Shown here piece after piece: positions 1-8,898 of a stretch of DNA of 64,000 nucleotides. Numbering within the stretch: position 1 is the stretch's first letter; each line of letters opens with the position of its first letter. Below the pieces are notes generated by a model. That model did not search any database. It was not told the origin of the DNA and saw nothing but the letters and a program-made list of their open reading frames with translations. A program made the position numbers and the translations under genes. This stretch comes from Flavobacteriaceae bacterium PS02334 (GTDB taxonomy: Bacteria > Bacteroidota > Bacteroidia > Flavobacteriales > Flavobacteriaceae), in NCBI GenBank assembly GCA_029959295.1, contig JASCOH010000004.1:379580-443579 (forward strand), in the 5' to 3' direction.

Positions 1-1751
1 TCGCGCAGATGTCGTGCAATCCTGCGATGGGAGGAATTGCAAAAGGACAAATCGTGAGAGAGATTGATGCTTTGGGAGGCTACTCTGGAATTGTTTCTGA
101 CAAGACCGCCATCCAATTCAAAATGTTGAACAAATCAAAAGGCCCGGCAATGTGGTCGCCGAGAGTTCAAAGCGACAGAATGCGTTTTGCGGAAGAATGG
201 AGAATGATGTTGGAGGGAACTCCTAATCTTGATTTCTACCAAGAAATGGTCAAAGGATTGATTATCGAGAACGGAAAAATTGCTGGAATCAGAACTTCTC
301 TTGGAGTTGAAATCAGATCAAAATCTGTTGTTTTAACTAATGGAACTTTCCTGAACGGATTGATTCATATTGGAGAAAAACAATTCGGCGGAGGTAGAGC
401 AGGAGAAAGCGCGGCATACGGAATCACAGAAGATTTAGTTCGTGCCGGATTTACGTCTGGAAGAATGAAAACAGGAACGCCTCCGCGTGTTGATGGCCGT
501 TCGTTGGATTATTCAAAAATGGAAGAACAACCTGGAGATGTAAATCCAGATAAGTTTTCATATTCAGATATTACGAAACCTTTATCGGTTCAAAAGTCGT
601 GTCACATGACATACACGTCGTTGCAAGTGCACGATTTGTTGCGTGAAGGTTTTGATCGTTCACCAATGTTTAACGGAAGAATTCAATCTCTTGGGCCAAG
701 ATATTGTCCGTCAATTGAAGATAAAATCAACCGTTTTGCAGACAAAGACAGACATCAGTTGTTTGTTGAGCCTGAAGGCTGGAATACTTGTGAAGTTTAT
801 GTAAACGGATTCTCAACATCGCTTCCTGAAGAAGTTCAGTTTAAAGCCTTGCGTTCTGTTGTTGGTTTTGAAAAAGTAAAATTCTTCCGTCCAGGTTATG
901 CCATTGAATATGATTATTTTCCACCGACGCAGTTGAAACATACGCTTGAAACAAAACTTGTAGAAGGTTTGTATTTCGCTGGACAAATCAACGGAACCAC
1001 AGGTTATGAAGAAGCCGCTTCACAAGGTTTAATGGCTGGAATCAACGCGCATTTGAAAGTACACGAGAAAGCGCCGTTGATATTGAAAAGAGACGAAGCT
1101 TATATCGGGGTTTTAATTGATGATTTGATTACAAAAGGTACAGAAGAGCCATACAGAATGTTTACGTCCCGTGCCGAATATAGAACGCTTTTAAGGCAAG
1201 ATAATGCAGATTTCAGACTTACGCCTATGTCGCATGAAATTGGTTTGGCATCTGAAGTACGTTTAAGAAGAATGGAGAAGAAGCTAAAAGATTCTGAATC
1301 GTTGGTAACTTTCTTTAAAGAAACGAGCGTTACCGTTGCTGAAACAAATCCGATTCTAGAAGAAAAAGGTTCTGCTTTGATTAACCAGTCTGATAAAATG
1401 TTCAAGGTATTTTCTCGTCCGCAAATCGAATTAGACGATATGTTGAAATTTGATAAAGTGGCGAAATACGTTGAAGAAAATAATTTCGACAGAGAAGTTT
1501 TAGAGCAGGCTGAAATTCAAGTAAAATATTCAGGCTATATAGAAAAGGAAAGAAACAACGCAGATAAATTGACTCGTTTGGAAGATGTAAAAATTCCAGA
1601 TTCATTTGACTACGATAAAATAAAATCATTGTCGCATGAAGCGCGTGAGAAGTTTAAAAAGATTCGTCCGGTGACTTTGTCTCAGGCTTCAAGAATCAGT
1701 GGTGTTTCTCCAAGTGACATTTCAGTGTTGTTAATCCACATGGGAAGGTAA
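1..1751 (+). CDS. mnmG: tRNA uridine-5-carboxymethylaminomethyl modification enzyme MnmG (5' truncated)
   Basis: MnmG (GidA) is the FAD-dependent partner of MnmE that installs the carboxymethylaminomethyl group on the wobble uridine of certain tRNAs. The reading frame is open to the left edge, where it reads AQMSCNPAMGGIAKG. That is the family's internal segment, so the first ATG at position 9 is not the start and about 40 N-terminal residues with the FAD-binding GxGxxG lie outside the window. Visible family motifs are KTGTPPRVDGRS, the PRYCPSIEDK segment, GLYFAGQINGTTGYEEAA and MFTSRAEYR. The C-terminal helical domain that binds MnmE is complete. The stop codon overlaps the next start, which suggests co-transcription. 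mnmG is often near the replication origin, and two parS-like sites directly behind it fit that. Confidence 0.97.
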   Translation, partial: AQMSCNPAMGGIAKGQIVREIDALGGYSGIVSDKTAIQFKMLNKSKGPAMWSPRVQSDRMRFAEEWRMMLEGTPNLDFYQEMVKGLIIENGKIAGIRTSLGVEIRSKSVVLTNGTFLNGLIHIGEKQFGGGRAGESAAYGITEDLVRAGFTSGRMKTGTPPRVDGRSLDYSKMEEQPGDVNPDKFSYSDITKPLSVQKSCHMTYTSLQVHDLLREGFDRSPMFNGRIQSLGPRYCPSIEDKINRFADKDRHQLFVEPEGWNTCEVYVNGFSTSLPEEVQFKALRSVVGFEKVKFFRPGYAIEYDYFPPTQLKHTLETKLVEGLYFAGQINGTTGYEEAASQGLMAGINAHLKVHEKAPLILKRDEAYIGVLIDDLITKGTEEPYRMFTSRAEYRTLLRQDNADFRLTPMSHEIGLASEVRLRRMEKKLKDSESLVTFFKETSVTVAETNPILEEKGSALINQSDKMFKVFSRPQIELDDMLKFDKVAKYVEENNFDREVLEQAEIQVKYSGYIEKERNNADKLTRLEDVKIPDSFDYDKIKSLSHEAREKFKKIRPVTLSQASRISGVSPSDISVLLIHMGR

Positions 1752-2272
1752 TGTTTCACGTGGAACCAAATATAAAAAAACGCATTATTAAAGGGCTTGC
1801 ATTAATTTGCATTCCCTTTTTCGTTTTTAGTTGTATCACTGTGAAGACAAATCCGACGATTTCGGATTATCATATTTTGAATCCGATTCCGAATAAATTG
1901 AATGAAAAGAGCAGGGACGGGATTTTTATTTTCGAAAATCATCGCATGTCAAGTTCTTTCCAATCTTTCTTGGTTCAGAAGCTAAGTCCTACGAATCAAA
2001 AAGAAAATAGAGATTTTAAAGCTAATATTGAAGGAACAAAATTTATAATTTCTGTTTTGGATCAACGCGAGCTTGAAACCTATATTGATTTGACAGATGT
2101 TTTTATAAAGTCTGCAAAACCAGGATTGGTAAAAACTGGTGATGAAAAATCATACGTTGCGATTACTGTCAAAACTCCCAATGGAGAAGATTGCCTAAAG
2201 AATAATTCACTTTATCAGAATATAGTTTTGAAATATCTAAAAAGTTTAAAGCAAGAATATAAAGAATCATAA
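1751..2272 (+). CDS. putative lipoprotein, first of a tandem pair
   Basis: I do not recognise a named family. The 173-residue product has a basic start, a hydrophobic stretch and a lipobox ending FVFSC, with Cys28 as the likely lipidated residue, so it should sit in a membrane facing the periplasm or the cell surface. The start ATG shares one base with the mnmG stop. The first residues MFHVEP are encoded by a parS-like site. It is a paralogue of the next gene: both are about 174 residues, both have IFEN about 60-70 residues in, and both end with GEDCL/NEDCL followed by a FQN/YQN..YLK.LK.EY helix. Function unknown. Confidence 0.75.
   Translation: MFHVEPNIKKRIIKGLALICIPFFVFSCITVKTNPTISDYHILNPIPNKLNEKSRDGIFIFENHRMSSSFQSFLVQKLSPTNQKENRDFKANIEGTKFIISVLDQRELETYIDLTDVFIKSAKPGLVKTGDEKSYVAITVKTPNGEDCLKNNSLYQNIVLKYLKSLKQEYKES
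1752..1767 (+). promoter_or_regulatory. parS-like centromere site 1
   Basis: TGTTTCACGTGGAACC matches 15 of 16 positions of the reverse complement of the ParB site TGTTCCACGTGAAACA. It overlaps the mnmG stop and the lipoprotein start. A second site follows 526 bp away. parS sites near mnmG close to the origin are well known in many bacteria, which raises confidence. Confidence 0.8.
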
Positions 2273-2273
2273 T

Positions 2274-2798
2274 ATGAAGTTTCACGTGGAACAAATTACA
2301 AAAACACCTGTCATCAAAAGGATTTTCTTCTTTTTGATGATTTTTTTAGTATTGCAAAGTTGCATAGGGGCCAAAGCAGGATATCAAATCGATGATTATT
2401 ATGTTTCTGAAAACGGCAAAGAAATCTTAGGAACAAAACCTTTAAATGCTTTCATTTTTGAGAATAATTTGAAGAATCTGCCCTTTGAACAATTTCTAGC
2501 GGTAAAATATAAATTAGATAGTTATTTGACCAGAGATTTTTGGGTAACTATTGATAAAAATAGATATAAGATTTTGGTATATGATTTTGCGGAATTTGAT
2601 AAATATTTTGGAACAGCAAATTTCGCGGCCGTAAATCAGGAAAATATTGCCAACATAGTAGGAGGCCAGCCAAAGTTTATCGCAATTTCCATGATCACTG
2701 ATTCTAACGAAGATTGTCTTTCTGATAAATCAATTTTTCAAAACATGGCGATTAATTATCTTAAAAAACTAAAAGACGAATACATCAGCATTAAATAA
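2274..2798 (+). CDS. putative lipoprotein, second of a tandem pair
   Basis: This 174-residue protein is a diverged copy of the preceding gene. It has a hydrophobic N-terminal segment and a lipobox ending LQSC, with Cys30 as the probable lipid attachment site. It also shares the NEDCL motif and C-terminal helix. Its first codons, MKFHVEQ, are again encoded by a parS-like site. It starts 1 bp after the previous stop, so the genes from mnmG to the methyltransferase probably form one transcription unit. No enzymatic motif is visible and the function is unknown. Confidence 0.75.
   Translation: MKFHVEQITKTPVIKRIFFFLMIFLVLQSCIGAKAGYQIDDYYVSENGKEILGTKPLNAFIFENNLKNLPFEQFLAVKYKLDSYLTRDFWVTIDKNRYKILVYDFAEFDKYFGTANFAAVNQENIANIVGGQPKFIAISMITDSNEDCLSDKSIFQNMAINYLKKLKDEYISIK
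2278..2293 (+). promoter_or_regulatory. parS-like centromere site 2
   Basis: AGTTTCACGTGGAACA matches 15 of 16 positions of the reverse-complemented ParB consensus TGTTCCACGTGAAACA. It lies inside the first codons of the second lipoprotein gene, in the same orientation as site 1. Confidence 0.8.
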
Positions 2799-2802
2799 AT
2801 TC

Positions 2803-3651
2803 ATGAACGCACAAAAACACTTTCTTACGGTTAAGGATAATTCTGTTTCAAAAGAAACTTTCGAATTGTTATATGATGAAAATTTAGACATGTTGGTCAC
2901 TTCGCCACAGCCTGACGAAAATAATTTAGGAAGATATTACGAAAGCGAAGATTATATTTCTCATACAGACGGAAAGCGTTCGCTTTTTGAAAAAGCCTAT
3001 CATTTTATAAAAAATATTGCTTTAAAAAATAAGCTTTCTTTAATAAATGACTTGAATAAGTCAAAAGGAAATCTTTTAGATATAGGAGCTGGAACAGGAG
3101 ATTTTCTCTTATTTGCAAAAGACGATAGCTGGAAAGCTGTCGGAATTGAACCAAGCGAAAAAGCTAGAAATATCGCAAAAGCAAAAGGAGTAGATCTGAA
3201 ATCAAATCTTTCAGGCTTTGAAAATAATTCTTTTGACATAATTACAATGTGGCATGTCTTAGAACATGTTCCGAATTTGGAAGAGCAGATTAAAGAATTA
3301 AAAAGATTATTGAAACCCAACGGAAGTATTTTGATCGCAGTTCCGAATTTCAAATCTTATGATGCAAATTATTATAAAGAATTTTGGGCAGCTTATGATG
3401 TTCCAAGACATCTTTGGCATTTTTCAAAAACAGCCATAAAAAAATTATTTGCAAAGGAAGAATTAGAATTAGTAAAAATCCTTCCCATGAAATTTGATTC
3501 GTTTTATGTAAGCTTGCTTTCCGAAAAATACAAAACTGGAAAAATGAATTACTTCAAAGCATTTTCTGTCGGATTGAAGTCAAATTTAAAAGCAAAGAAG
3601 AATTTTGAATATTCTTCACACATTTATGTCATAAAAATTACTAAAAATTAA
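2803..3651 (+). CDS. class I SAM-dependent methyltransferase
   Basis: The 282-residue protein has the Rossmann SAM-binding motif LLDIGAGTGDF near residue 90. It also has an acidic residue at the end of the next strand (VGIEPSEKA) and the WHVLEHVPN motif typical of the Methyltransf_23/11 type. The N-terminal part resembles a short zinc-less version of the region found in methyltransferases that act on sugars or small molecules, but the substrate cannot be read from the sequence. It follows the second lipoprotein by 4 bp and is probably the last gene of the mnmG unit. Family call is secure; substrate unknown. Confidence 0.88.
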   Translation: MNAQKHFLTVKDNSVSKETFELLYDENLDMLVTSPQPDENNLGRYYESEDYISHTDGKRSLFEKAYHFIKNIALKNKLSLINDLNKSKGNLLDIGAGTGDFLLFAKDDSWKAVGIEPSEKARNIAKAKGVDLKSNLSGFENNSFDIITMWHVLEHVPNLEEQIKELKRLLKPNGSILIAVPNFKSYDANYYKEFWAAYDVPRHLWHFSKTAIKKLFAKEELELVKILPMKFDSFYVSLLSEKYKTGKMNYFKAFSVGLKSNLKAKKNFEYSSHIYVIKITKN

Positions 3652-3832
3652 TATAAAAACGGCAATTGAATTATTTTACACTAAAATGTCCGAATATATT
3701 GCTGTTTTGAGAACGTTTCTTAAATCGCTTTATTTGAATCCAGATTTTATAGTTAAAAATGATAGCCTTTTTCAAAGCAATCAATAAAATTTATTTAGTA
3801 AAAATGACTTAAAATTTCGTCAAATTTCTCAG

Positions 3833-3866
3833 TTTGGTCATTTATAAATTATTTTTCCTATTTTTG
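3833..3866 (+). promoter_or_regulatory. Bacteroidota-type promoter of the OmpH-like gene
   Basis: TTTG at 3833-3836 and TATTTTTG at 3859-3866 are 22 bp apart. This fits the -33 TTTG / -7 TAnnTTTG pattern of the Bacteroidota primary sigma factor. The start codon follows 30 bp later. Confidence 0.6.
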
Positions 3867-3896
3867 AACAAATTTAAAAATCAATAGAATCTTAGA

Positions 3897-4478
3897 ATGA
3901 AAAAATCAATAGTAGTTATCGCCATTGCAGCAATGCTTTTTTCTTGCAATAAATCGGAATCAACAGTAACTTCAGAAAAAACAGCTTATATCGATACCGT
4001 TAAATTAATGGAAGAATATACCGAGTCAAAAGATTTGCAAGCTAAATTCAAAGAAAAGTCTGAAGTAATGGGCAAAGAATTGGAACTTGAGATCAAAAAA
4101 TTCCAAGACGAAGCAGATAATTTCCGTAGAAATGCACAAGCAAACGGACAAGAATGGGCGCAAAAGAAAGGGGCTGAATTGCAAAAGAAAGAACAACAAT
4201 TGCAATATGCTCAACAAGCAATGGGACAACAATTGCAACAAGAAGGTGGTGTGGAAAGAGATTCTTTAGTTCAAAAAGTAAGAAAATATATTAAAGAATA
4301 CGGCAAGAAAAACGGTTATTCTTATATCTATGGAACAGGCGACGCAGCTAGCGTGCTTTATGCAAAAGACGAATTTGATATCACTGCAAAAGTAGTTAAA
4401 GAATTAAATGACAACTACAAAGCTCCTGCAAAAACAGAAGAAAAGGTGGAAGCTAAACCAGAAGAAGCTAAAAAATAA
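3897..4478 (+). CDS. OmpH/Skp-family periplasmic chaperone-like lipoprotein
   Basis: Skp/OmpH proteins are periplasmic holdases for unfolded outer-membrane proteins. This 193-residue product has a signal with lipobox LFSC (Cys17), so it is predicted to be lipid-anchored. The early strand AYIDTVKLMEEY is followed by a long Gln/Lys-rich coiled coil (residues about 50-115) and a C-terminal strand with YIYGTG and VLYA, which is the OmpH layout. The tail from about residue 175 is a low-complexity KPEEAKK stretch. It is a single gene with its own promoter and a terminator. Confidence 0.85.
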   Translation: MKKSIVVIAIAAMLFSCNKSESTVTSEKTAYIDTVKLMEEYTESKDLQAKFKEKSEVMGKELELEIKKFQDEADNFRRNAQANGQEWAQKKGAELQKKEQQLQYAQQAMGQQLQQEGGVERDSLVQKVRKYIKEYGKKNGYSYIYGTGDAASVLYAKDEFDITAKVVKELNDNYKAPAKTEEKVEAKPEEAKK

Positions 4479-4487
4479 TAAAAATTA

Positions 4488-4517
4488 AATGCCTTCCTAG
4501 CGAGGGCATTTTTTTTA
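4488..4517 (+). terminator. rho-independent terminator
   Basis: ATGCCTTC and GAGGGCAT pair (one G-U) around the loop CTAGC. A run of eight T follows, directly after the OmpH-like gene. Confidence 0.85.
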
Positions 4518-4518
4518 G

Positions 4519-4659
4519 TAGCTATTTCCTGCTTTCCGTTACAAGTCCTCATTTTTAAATCTTTTTTGCAAGCCACAAAACGAGCTTCCTCCGGTCGCTG
4601 TTTTGAGTCAGCAAAAAATAGATTTAAAAACTCCGGGCTTTCCACTACAATCAGGGCTA
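4519..4659. repeat. intergenic palindromic element
   Basis: This roughly 140-bp non-coding stretch can fold on itself. TTTTTAAATC at 4552-4561 pairs with GATTTAAAAA at 4621-4630. TTTTTTGC at 4562-4569 pairs with GCAAAAAA at 4611-4618. CAAAAC and GTTTTG pair inside, and TAGC/GCTA bound the outer edges. It resembles palindromic elements interspersed in flavobacterial genomes, as far as I remember. Only this copy is in the window. Confidence 0.55.
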
Positions 4660-4753
4660 TTGACAGTTTATCTAAACCAAAATTGTGGAAAACTTAATGA
4701 ACCTTAGTTCCTTGATGGTTCAAAAATTTATAAATTGCAAGAAATAAAAGCCA

Positions 4754-7036
4754 ATGCAAGAAATTTCACAAGCAGCATCTTACACCTTAAAGTTCATTAA
4801 CCAAACCCAGCGCTCCATTTTCTTAACCGGAAAAGCAGGAACCGGAAAGACGACTTTGCTTCGTGAAATCATCCAATCCACACACAAAAATACTGTCGTT
4901 GTCGCGCCAACCGGAATCGCAGCTTTAAACGCTGGCGGTGTCACAATCCACTCTATGTTCCAGCTTCCTTTCGCCGGATTTATCCCAGATTTCAATACTC
5001 CAGAACAATTTTCAGGCGGTGTAAATTTTGAAACCAAAAGTACCTTGGTCCGACATTTCAGAATGAACGGAATCAAAAAAGCAGTAATCCAAAACATGGA
5101 ATTGCTGATTATCGACGAAGTCAGCATGCTTCGCGCCGATCTTCTAGATGCTATTGATTTCACAATGAGAAGCATACGAAGAAAAAACGACCAGCCTTTT
5201 GGCGGCGTTCAAGTTTTGTTCATCGGAGATTTATTGCAATTGCCACCTGTAATCCGCAATGAAGAATGGGAAACGTTGCGAAAATATTACAACGGAAAAT
5301 TCTTTTTCCATTCGCACGTCATGCAGCAATATCCGCCACTGTATATTGAACTTTCCAAGATTTTCCGCCAGACGGATGACAAGTTTATCAATATCTTGAA
5401 CAATCTGCGCAACAATAAAATCGACGCTGAAGATATCAAAAGCTTGAATCAATTTGTAAAACCAAATTTCGATCTTAAAGAAAACAAAGGCTACATCACT
5501 TTGACGACGCACAATCACAAAGCAGATTCGATGAACGCGCAGTCTTTGCAAGATTTGGAAGGAAAATTAGTCACATTTCAACCCGAAATTATTGGCGATT
5601 TTCCAGAAAAGATTTTCCCTGTGGAACAATCGCTTCAGTTGAAAATAGGAGCACAGGTCATGTTTGTGAAAAATGATCTTTCCCAAGAAAAGAATTATTT
5701 TAACGGAAAGATGGGAATTATAAAATCGCTTTCAGAACGTGAAATTTTAGTGCATTTTCCCGAAGAAAGGAAAACTATCGAAGTGGAACGCTATGAATGG
5801 AAGAACATTAGGTATTTTATAGACCCAAATACAAAGGAAGTTGAAGAGGAAGTTTTAGGCACTTTCACGCATTATCCGCTGAAATTGGCATGGGCTATTA
5901 CGGTTCACAAAAGCCAAGGACTGACTTTTGACAAAGCAGCAATCGATGTTTCGCAGGTTTTCATGCCCGGACAGGCTTATGTTGCGCTTTCGCGACTTCG
6001 TTCGTTAGAAGGCCTTATTTTGCTTTCTCCGTTGCAAATGAATGGCATTTCGAACGATCAGGATGTGATGTCGTATTCCAACAACAAAGCTTCGGAAGAC
6101 TTGCTCTCACAGTCTTTGCAGAAAGAAACGATGCGTTTTGTGCATAACTATTTGAGAAACAGCTTTGACTGGGCAGCTTTGTCGCAGGAATGGCGCAATC
6201 ACCAATACAGTTACAACGAAGACGCTGAAAAGTCTGAGAAATCAAAGCACATGAACTGGGCGAAACGCCAAGCGCAAATTATTGATGAAATCGTGGAACC
6301 GGCGTCAAAATTCATGCGTCAAATTGATAAATTATTCCGCGATGAAACTGTCGATGTTCAATTTATTTTGGAACGAATCAACGCTGCCTACGACTATTTT
6401 TTCAAGACAATGGATTCGCTTGAATTTGAAATTCTTTGGAAATTGGAAGAAGTAAAGCGTGTCAAAAAAGCAAAGCAGTTTTTCCAGGAATTATATGCTT
6501 TGGAAGAAATGCAGACCAAGGCAATTCTTCGCCTGATGAAAGCCAAACAGCTGATTGAAATCGTAGCAACTAACAAAGAAATCTGCAAGGAAAATCTAGA
6601 TTCGCCAGAAATTAAGCTGTACAAATTCAAAAAACTAGAATTTATCAAAGAAGAATTCAAGCGCACGCATGCCACTTTAGTAGAAGAAAATTACGAGACA
6701 GAACGCTATCTTCCGAAGAAAAAAGAGAAGAAAGAACCAAAGAAATCAACGGTTGAAGAAACCTATGAGCTTTGGGTTCAAAAAAATACCATCAAAGAAA
6801 TCGCCGGAATTCGAAAATTGACGGGACAAACCATTGCCGGTCACATCGCCAAACTTATCGAGGCTGAAAAAATCAATATTTCAGATGTTTTGCCTGACGA
6901 AAGAATTCGCGAAATTGCTGTGATTTTCAAAGGGTACAAAGAAGAATCGCTGACGCCTTTGAAAGAAAAATATGGAGAAAAATTTACTTGGGACGAATTG
7001 AAATTTTACAAAGCGAGCTTGGCTTTACTGCAATAA
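4754..7036 (+). CDS. PIF1-like superfamily 1 helicase with C-terminal helix-turn-helix domain
   Basis: This is an ATP-dependent 5'-3' helicase of the PIF1/RecD-like SF1 group, acting in DNA replication or repair. The Walker A motif GKAGTGKT is at residues 26-33. Walker B (LLIIDEVSML) lies near residue 120 and is followed by the glutamine motif FIGDLLQLPPV. The late helicase motif WAITVHKSQGLTFD is near residue 380 and VALSRLRSLEGL near 410. The region from about 680 to the end (NTIKEIAGIRKLTGQTIAGH) resembles the helix-turn-helix domain found at the end of some RecQ and PIF1-like proteins. Its 3' end overlaps the convergent DoxX-like gene by 12 bp. Confidence 0.9.
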   Translation: MQEISQAASYTLKFINQTQRSIFLTGKAGTGKTTLLREIIQSTHKNTVVVAPTGIAALNAGGVTIHSMFQLPFAGFIPDFNTPEQFSGGVNFETKSTLVRHFRMNGIKKAVIQNMELLIIDEVSMLRADLLDAIDFTMRSIRRKNDQPFGGVQVLFIGDLLQLPPVIRNEEWETLRKYYNGKFFFHSHVMQQYPPLYIELSKIFRQTDDKFINILNNLRNNKIDAEDIKSLNQFVKPNFDLKENKGYITLTTHNHKADSMNAQSLQDLEGKLVTFQPEIIGDFPEKIFPVEQSLQLKIGAQVMFVKNDLSQEKNYFNGKMGIIKSLSEREILVHFPEERKTIEVERYEWKNIRYFIDPNTKEVEEEVLGTFTHYPLKLAWAITVHKSQGLTFDKAAIDVSQVFMPGQAYVALSRLRSLEGLILLSPLQMNGISNDQDVMSYSNNKASEDLLSQSLQKETMRFVHNYLRNSFDWAALSQEWRNHQYSYNEDAEKSEKSKHMNWAKRQAQIIDEIVEPASKFMRQIDKLFRDETVDVQFILERINAAYDYFFKTMDSLEFEILWKLEEVKRVKKAKQFFQELYALEEMQTKAILRLMKAKQLIEIVATNKEICKENLDSPEIKLYKFKKLEFIKEEFKRTHATLVEENYETERYLPKKKEKKEPKKSTVEETYELWVQKNTIKEIAGIRKLTGQTIAGHIAKLIEAEKINISDVLPDERIREIAVIFKGYKEESLTPLKEKYGEKFTWDELKFYKASLALLQ

Positions 7037-7408
7037 ATAAACTCCCAAAACTGCCGGGACAAAATAAATTGCAATCGTTCTTGCACCGTCATAATCTTTG
7101 GCAATTCTTTGTCCGAATAGTAAGAAAATCAAGGTGATGCAAGAGAAAACGGCTCCATAGAAACCATATGTTCTTGTATCATTCAATAGCAATTGGAAGA
7201 TTCCCGCTACGCATAAAATTCCTGCGATTATTTCTAAAACCAAAATCAGCATCAGCGAATGCGGCACGTGATTTTTGATAAATGTTTTCTCAAAATGTCC
7301 TTTCAGCCAGCCGACGTTTCCTTGCCAGTCGGTTACTTTGTCATATCCTGATTGTAAAAAAGTTACGGCCAAAAAAAGGAGGATTAAAATAGAAGCTGCG
7401 TTGTTCAT
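7025..7408 (-). CDS. DoxX-like small membrane protein
   Basis: The 127-residue protein has four hydrophobic segments: near the start, around 50-70, around 83-100 and at the end. The N-terminal FLQSGYDKVTDWQGNVGW resembles the start of DoxX/DoxD family proteins. Function in this family is poorly defined. The gene is only 4 bp behind holB and probably co-transcribed with it. Its 3' end runs 12 bp into the helicase gene on the other strand. Confidence 0.7.
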   Translation of the reverse strand: MNNAASILILLFLAVTFLQSGYDKVTDWQGNVGWLKGHFEKTFIKNHVPHSLMLILVLEIIAGILCVAGIFQLLLNDTRTYGFYGAVFSCITLIFLLFGQRIAKDYDGARTIAIYFVPAVLGVYLLQ

Positions 7409-7412
7409 TTTA

Positions 7413-8573
7413 TTATTTTTTATGGATTAATCTTGTCAATTTTATAGATAAATCAGTAAGGATAATCTTTGCGTTTCCGTTTCTTTCGATGTGGTAAACG
7501 GCGTCTGAAAGTTTCTTGAAAATGTCATTGATATTGTTTCCGTTTACGAAAGGCGCAAAATTTTCAAGCTTGAATTTCTCGACTTTCGGTTCCATATAAA
7601 CCAGGCTAGACGATTGATAATTAAGCAACAGCGCCTGACGGAACATTTCGATGCAAAAATGCAAAAATTTCTTTTGTGTTTCACGTCCCAAACCTGCAAT
7701 CTGTTCGCTCCAGGCAATCAAGTCGTTTATGGCAGCAGCATTTCCTTTCGCACGAAAAGCGGCGCGAACCCACAAGACAAACCATTGTTCAAAAGGCTGT
7801 TCTTCGCTGTCTTCATGCAATAAATGCAAGGCTTTGCTGAAGTTTCCCTGAGCTTGGTGTGCAATTTTCTTTGCTTCGCGAGGATCTATTTTTTCACGTG
7901 AAACTAAGGTTTCCGCAATTATATTTTCTGGAACTCCATTGAAATGCAAGACTTGGCAGCGGGAACGAATCGTTTGAATAATAGATTCTTCGTCGTCAGA
8001 AATTAAGATGAAAAGCGTTCTTTCTGGCGGTTCTTCCAAGATTTTCAAGAGCTTGTTTGACGCTTCGATGTTCATTTTGTCAGCCATCCAAACGATCATG
8101 ATTTTATAACCGCCTTCGTAAGATTTCAGTGCCAATGATTTTAAAACTTCTTGGGCATCTTCGACTCTGATTAATCCTTGCTTATTCTGAACTCCCAAAT
8201 ATTTATACCAATCGAACAAACCTCCGTAAGGATTTTCTAGTAAAAAAGTTCTCCAATCTGCAATGAAATCAAGGCTTTTAGGTTTGGTTTTTACGCCTTC
8301 TGTGGAAACTGTTGGGTAAATAAAGTGCAAATCTGGGTGTGAAATGTTGTTGAATTTCACGTTGCAGGCTTCATTTTCTCCGTTGTTTTCTCCGTTGTTT
8401 TCTCCGTTGAAATTTTTGCATAAAACATATTGTGCATACGCCAAAGCCATCGGCAAAGTTCCCGAACCTTCGGGGCCTACAAACAATTGGGCATGCGGAA
8501 TTCTTCCGGCGTCAGCGCTTTTAGTGAGGTGGCTTTTTATATGTTCTTGTCCGAGTATTTCTGAAAATTGCAT
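7413..8573 (-). CDS. holB: DNA polymerase III subunit delta'
   Basis: HolB is the delta' subunit of the clamp loader. The 386-residue product begins FSEILGQEHIKSHL and has a degenerate P-loop GPEGSGTLP without the Walker Lys, as expected for the non-ATPase delta'. It has the sensor/arginine segments KILEEPPERTLFILIS and TIRSRCQ. The zinc module usual in this family (four Cys) is reduced: only two Cys remain (YVLC and EAC), and between them a GENN tripeptide-scale repeat is present (three 12-bp units). A start at 8573 gives MQFSEILGQ, which matches the family N-terminus. Confidence 0.93.
   Translation of the reverse strand: MQFSEILGQEHIKSHLTKSADAGRIPHAQLFVGPEGSGTLPMALAYAQYVLCKNFNGENNGENNGENEACNVKFNNISHPDLHFIYPTVSTEGVKTKPKSLDFIADWRTFLLENPYGGLFDWYKYLGVQNKQGLIRVEDAQEVLKSLALKSYEGGYKIMIVWMADKMNIEASNKLLKILEEPPERTLFILISDDEESIIQTIRSRCQVLHFNGVPENIIAETLVSREKIDPREAKKIAHQAQGNFSKALHLLHEDSEEQPFEQWFVLWVRAAFRAKGNAAAINDLIAWSEQIAGLGRETQKKFLHFCIEMFRQALLLNYQSSSLVYMEPKVEKFKLENFAPFVNGNNINDIFKKLSDAVYHIERNGNAKIILTDLSIKLTRLIHKK
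8374..8409. repeat. 12-bp tandem repeat inside holB, three copies
   Basis: TTTTCTCCGTTG is repeated three times without mismatch. On the coding strand it gives GENNGENNGEN at the position of the reduced zinc module. Because the unit is a multiple of three, copy number can change without breaking the frame. Confidence 0.9.
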
Positions 8574-8898
8574 GAGGCAAATATAAAATGAAAATTTGAA
8601 GTTCGCCGTTTTTTTAAATTTCCTAATTGATAAATATCATTTGGTTGGGATTTAGAACGGATATTTTTTTGTAAAATACTAGAATATCTCAAAGATGCAA
8701 TTTCTATAAAATTACATATCCCATAATTTTAAAGGCGTTTTGTAATGATTCTTGCATTAAACTTATATTAAATTTGCATTACTCAAACGTTTTCGTAACT
8801 CTGAGGAGATGGATTTGCGAGTTTTAAGCGATTTAATTTAAAGGAAAAAAACTATATTTGTCATCCTTACAAATTAATTTATTAAAAAATTATCACAA
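8574..8898 (+). promoter_or_regulatory. intergenic region between holB and pgk with a pgk -7 element
   Basis: This 325-bp stretch separates the divergent holB and pgk genes and holds no convincing ORF. TATATTTG at 8854-8861 fits the Bacteroidota -7 box and lies 37 bp before the pgk start. No TTTG is found at the expected 19-22 bp upstream, so the -33 element is weak or absent. Confidence 0.5.

Noticed and set aside
7890-7905. Third parS-like sequence inside holB (TTTTTCACGTGAAACT)
   Set aside because: It keeps the CACGTG core but lacks the conserved G at position 2, so only 14 of 16 positions fit. Left out as a site.
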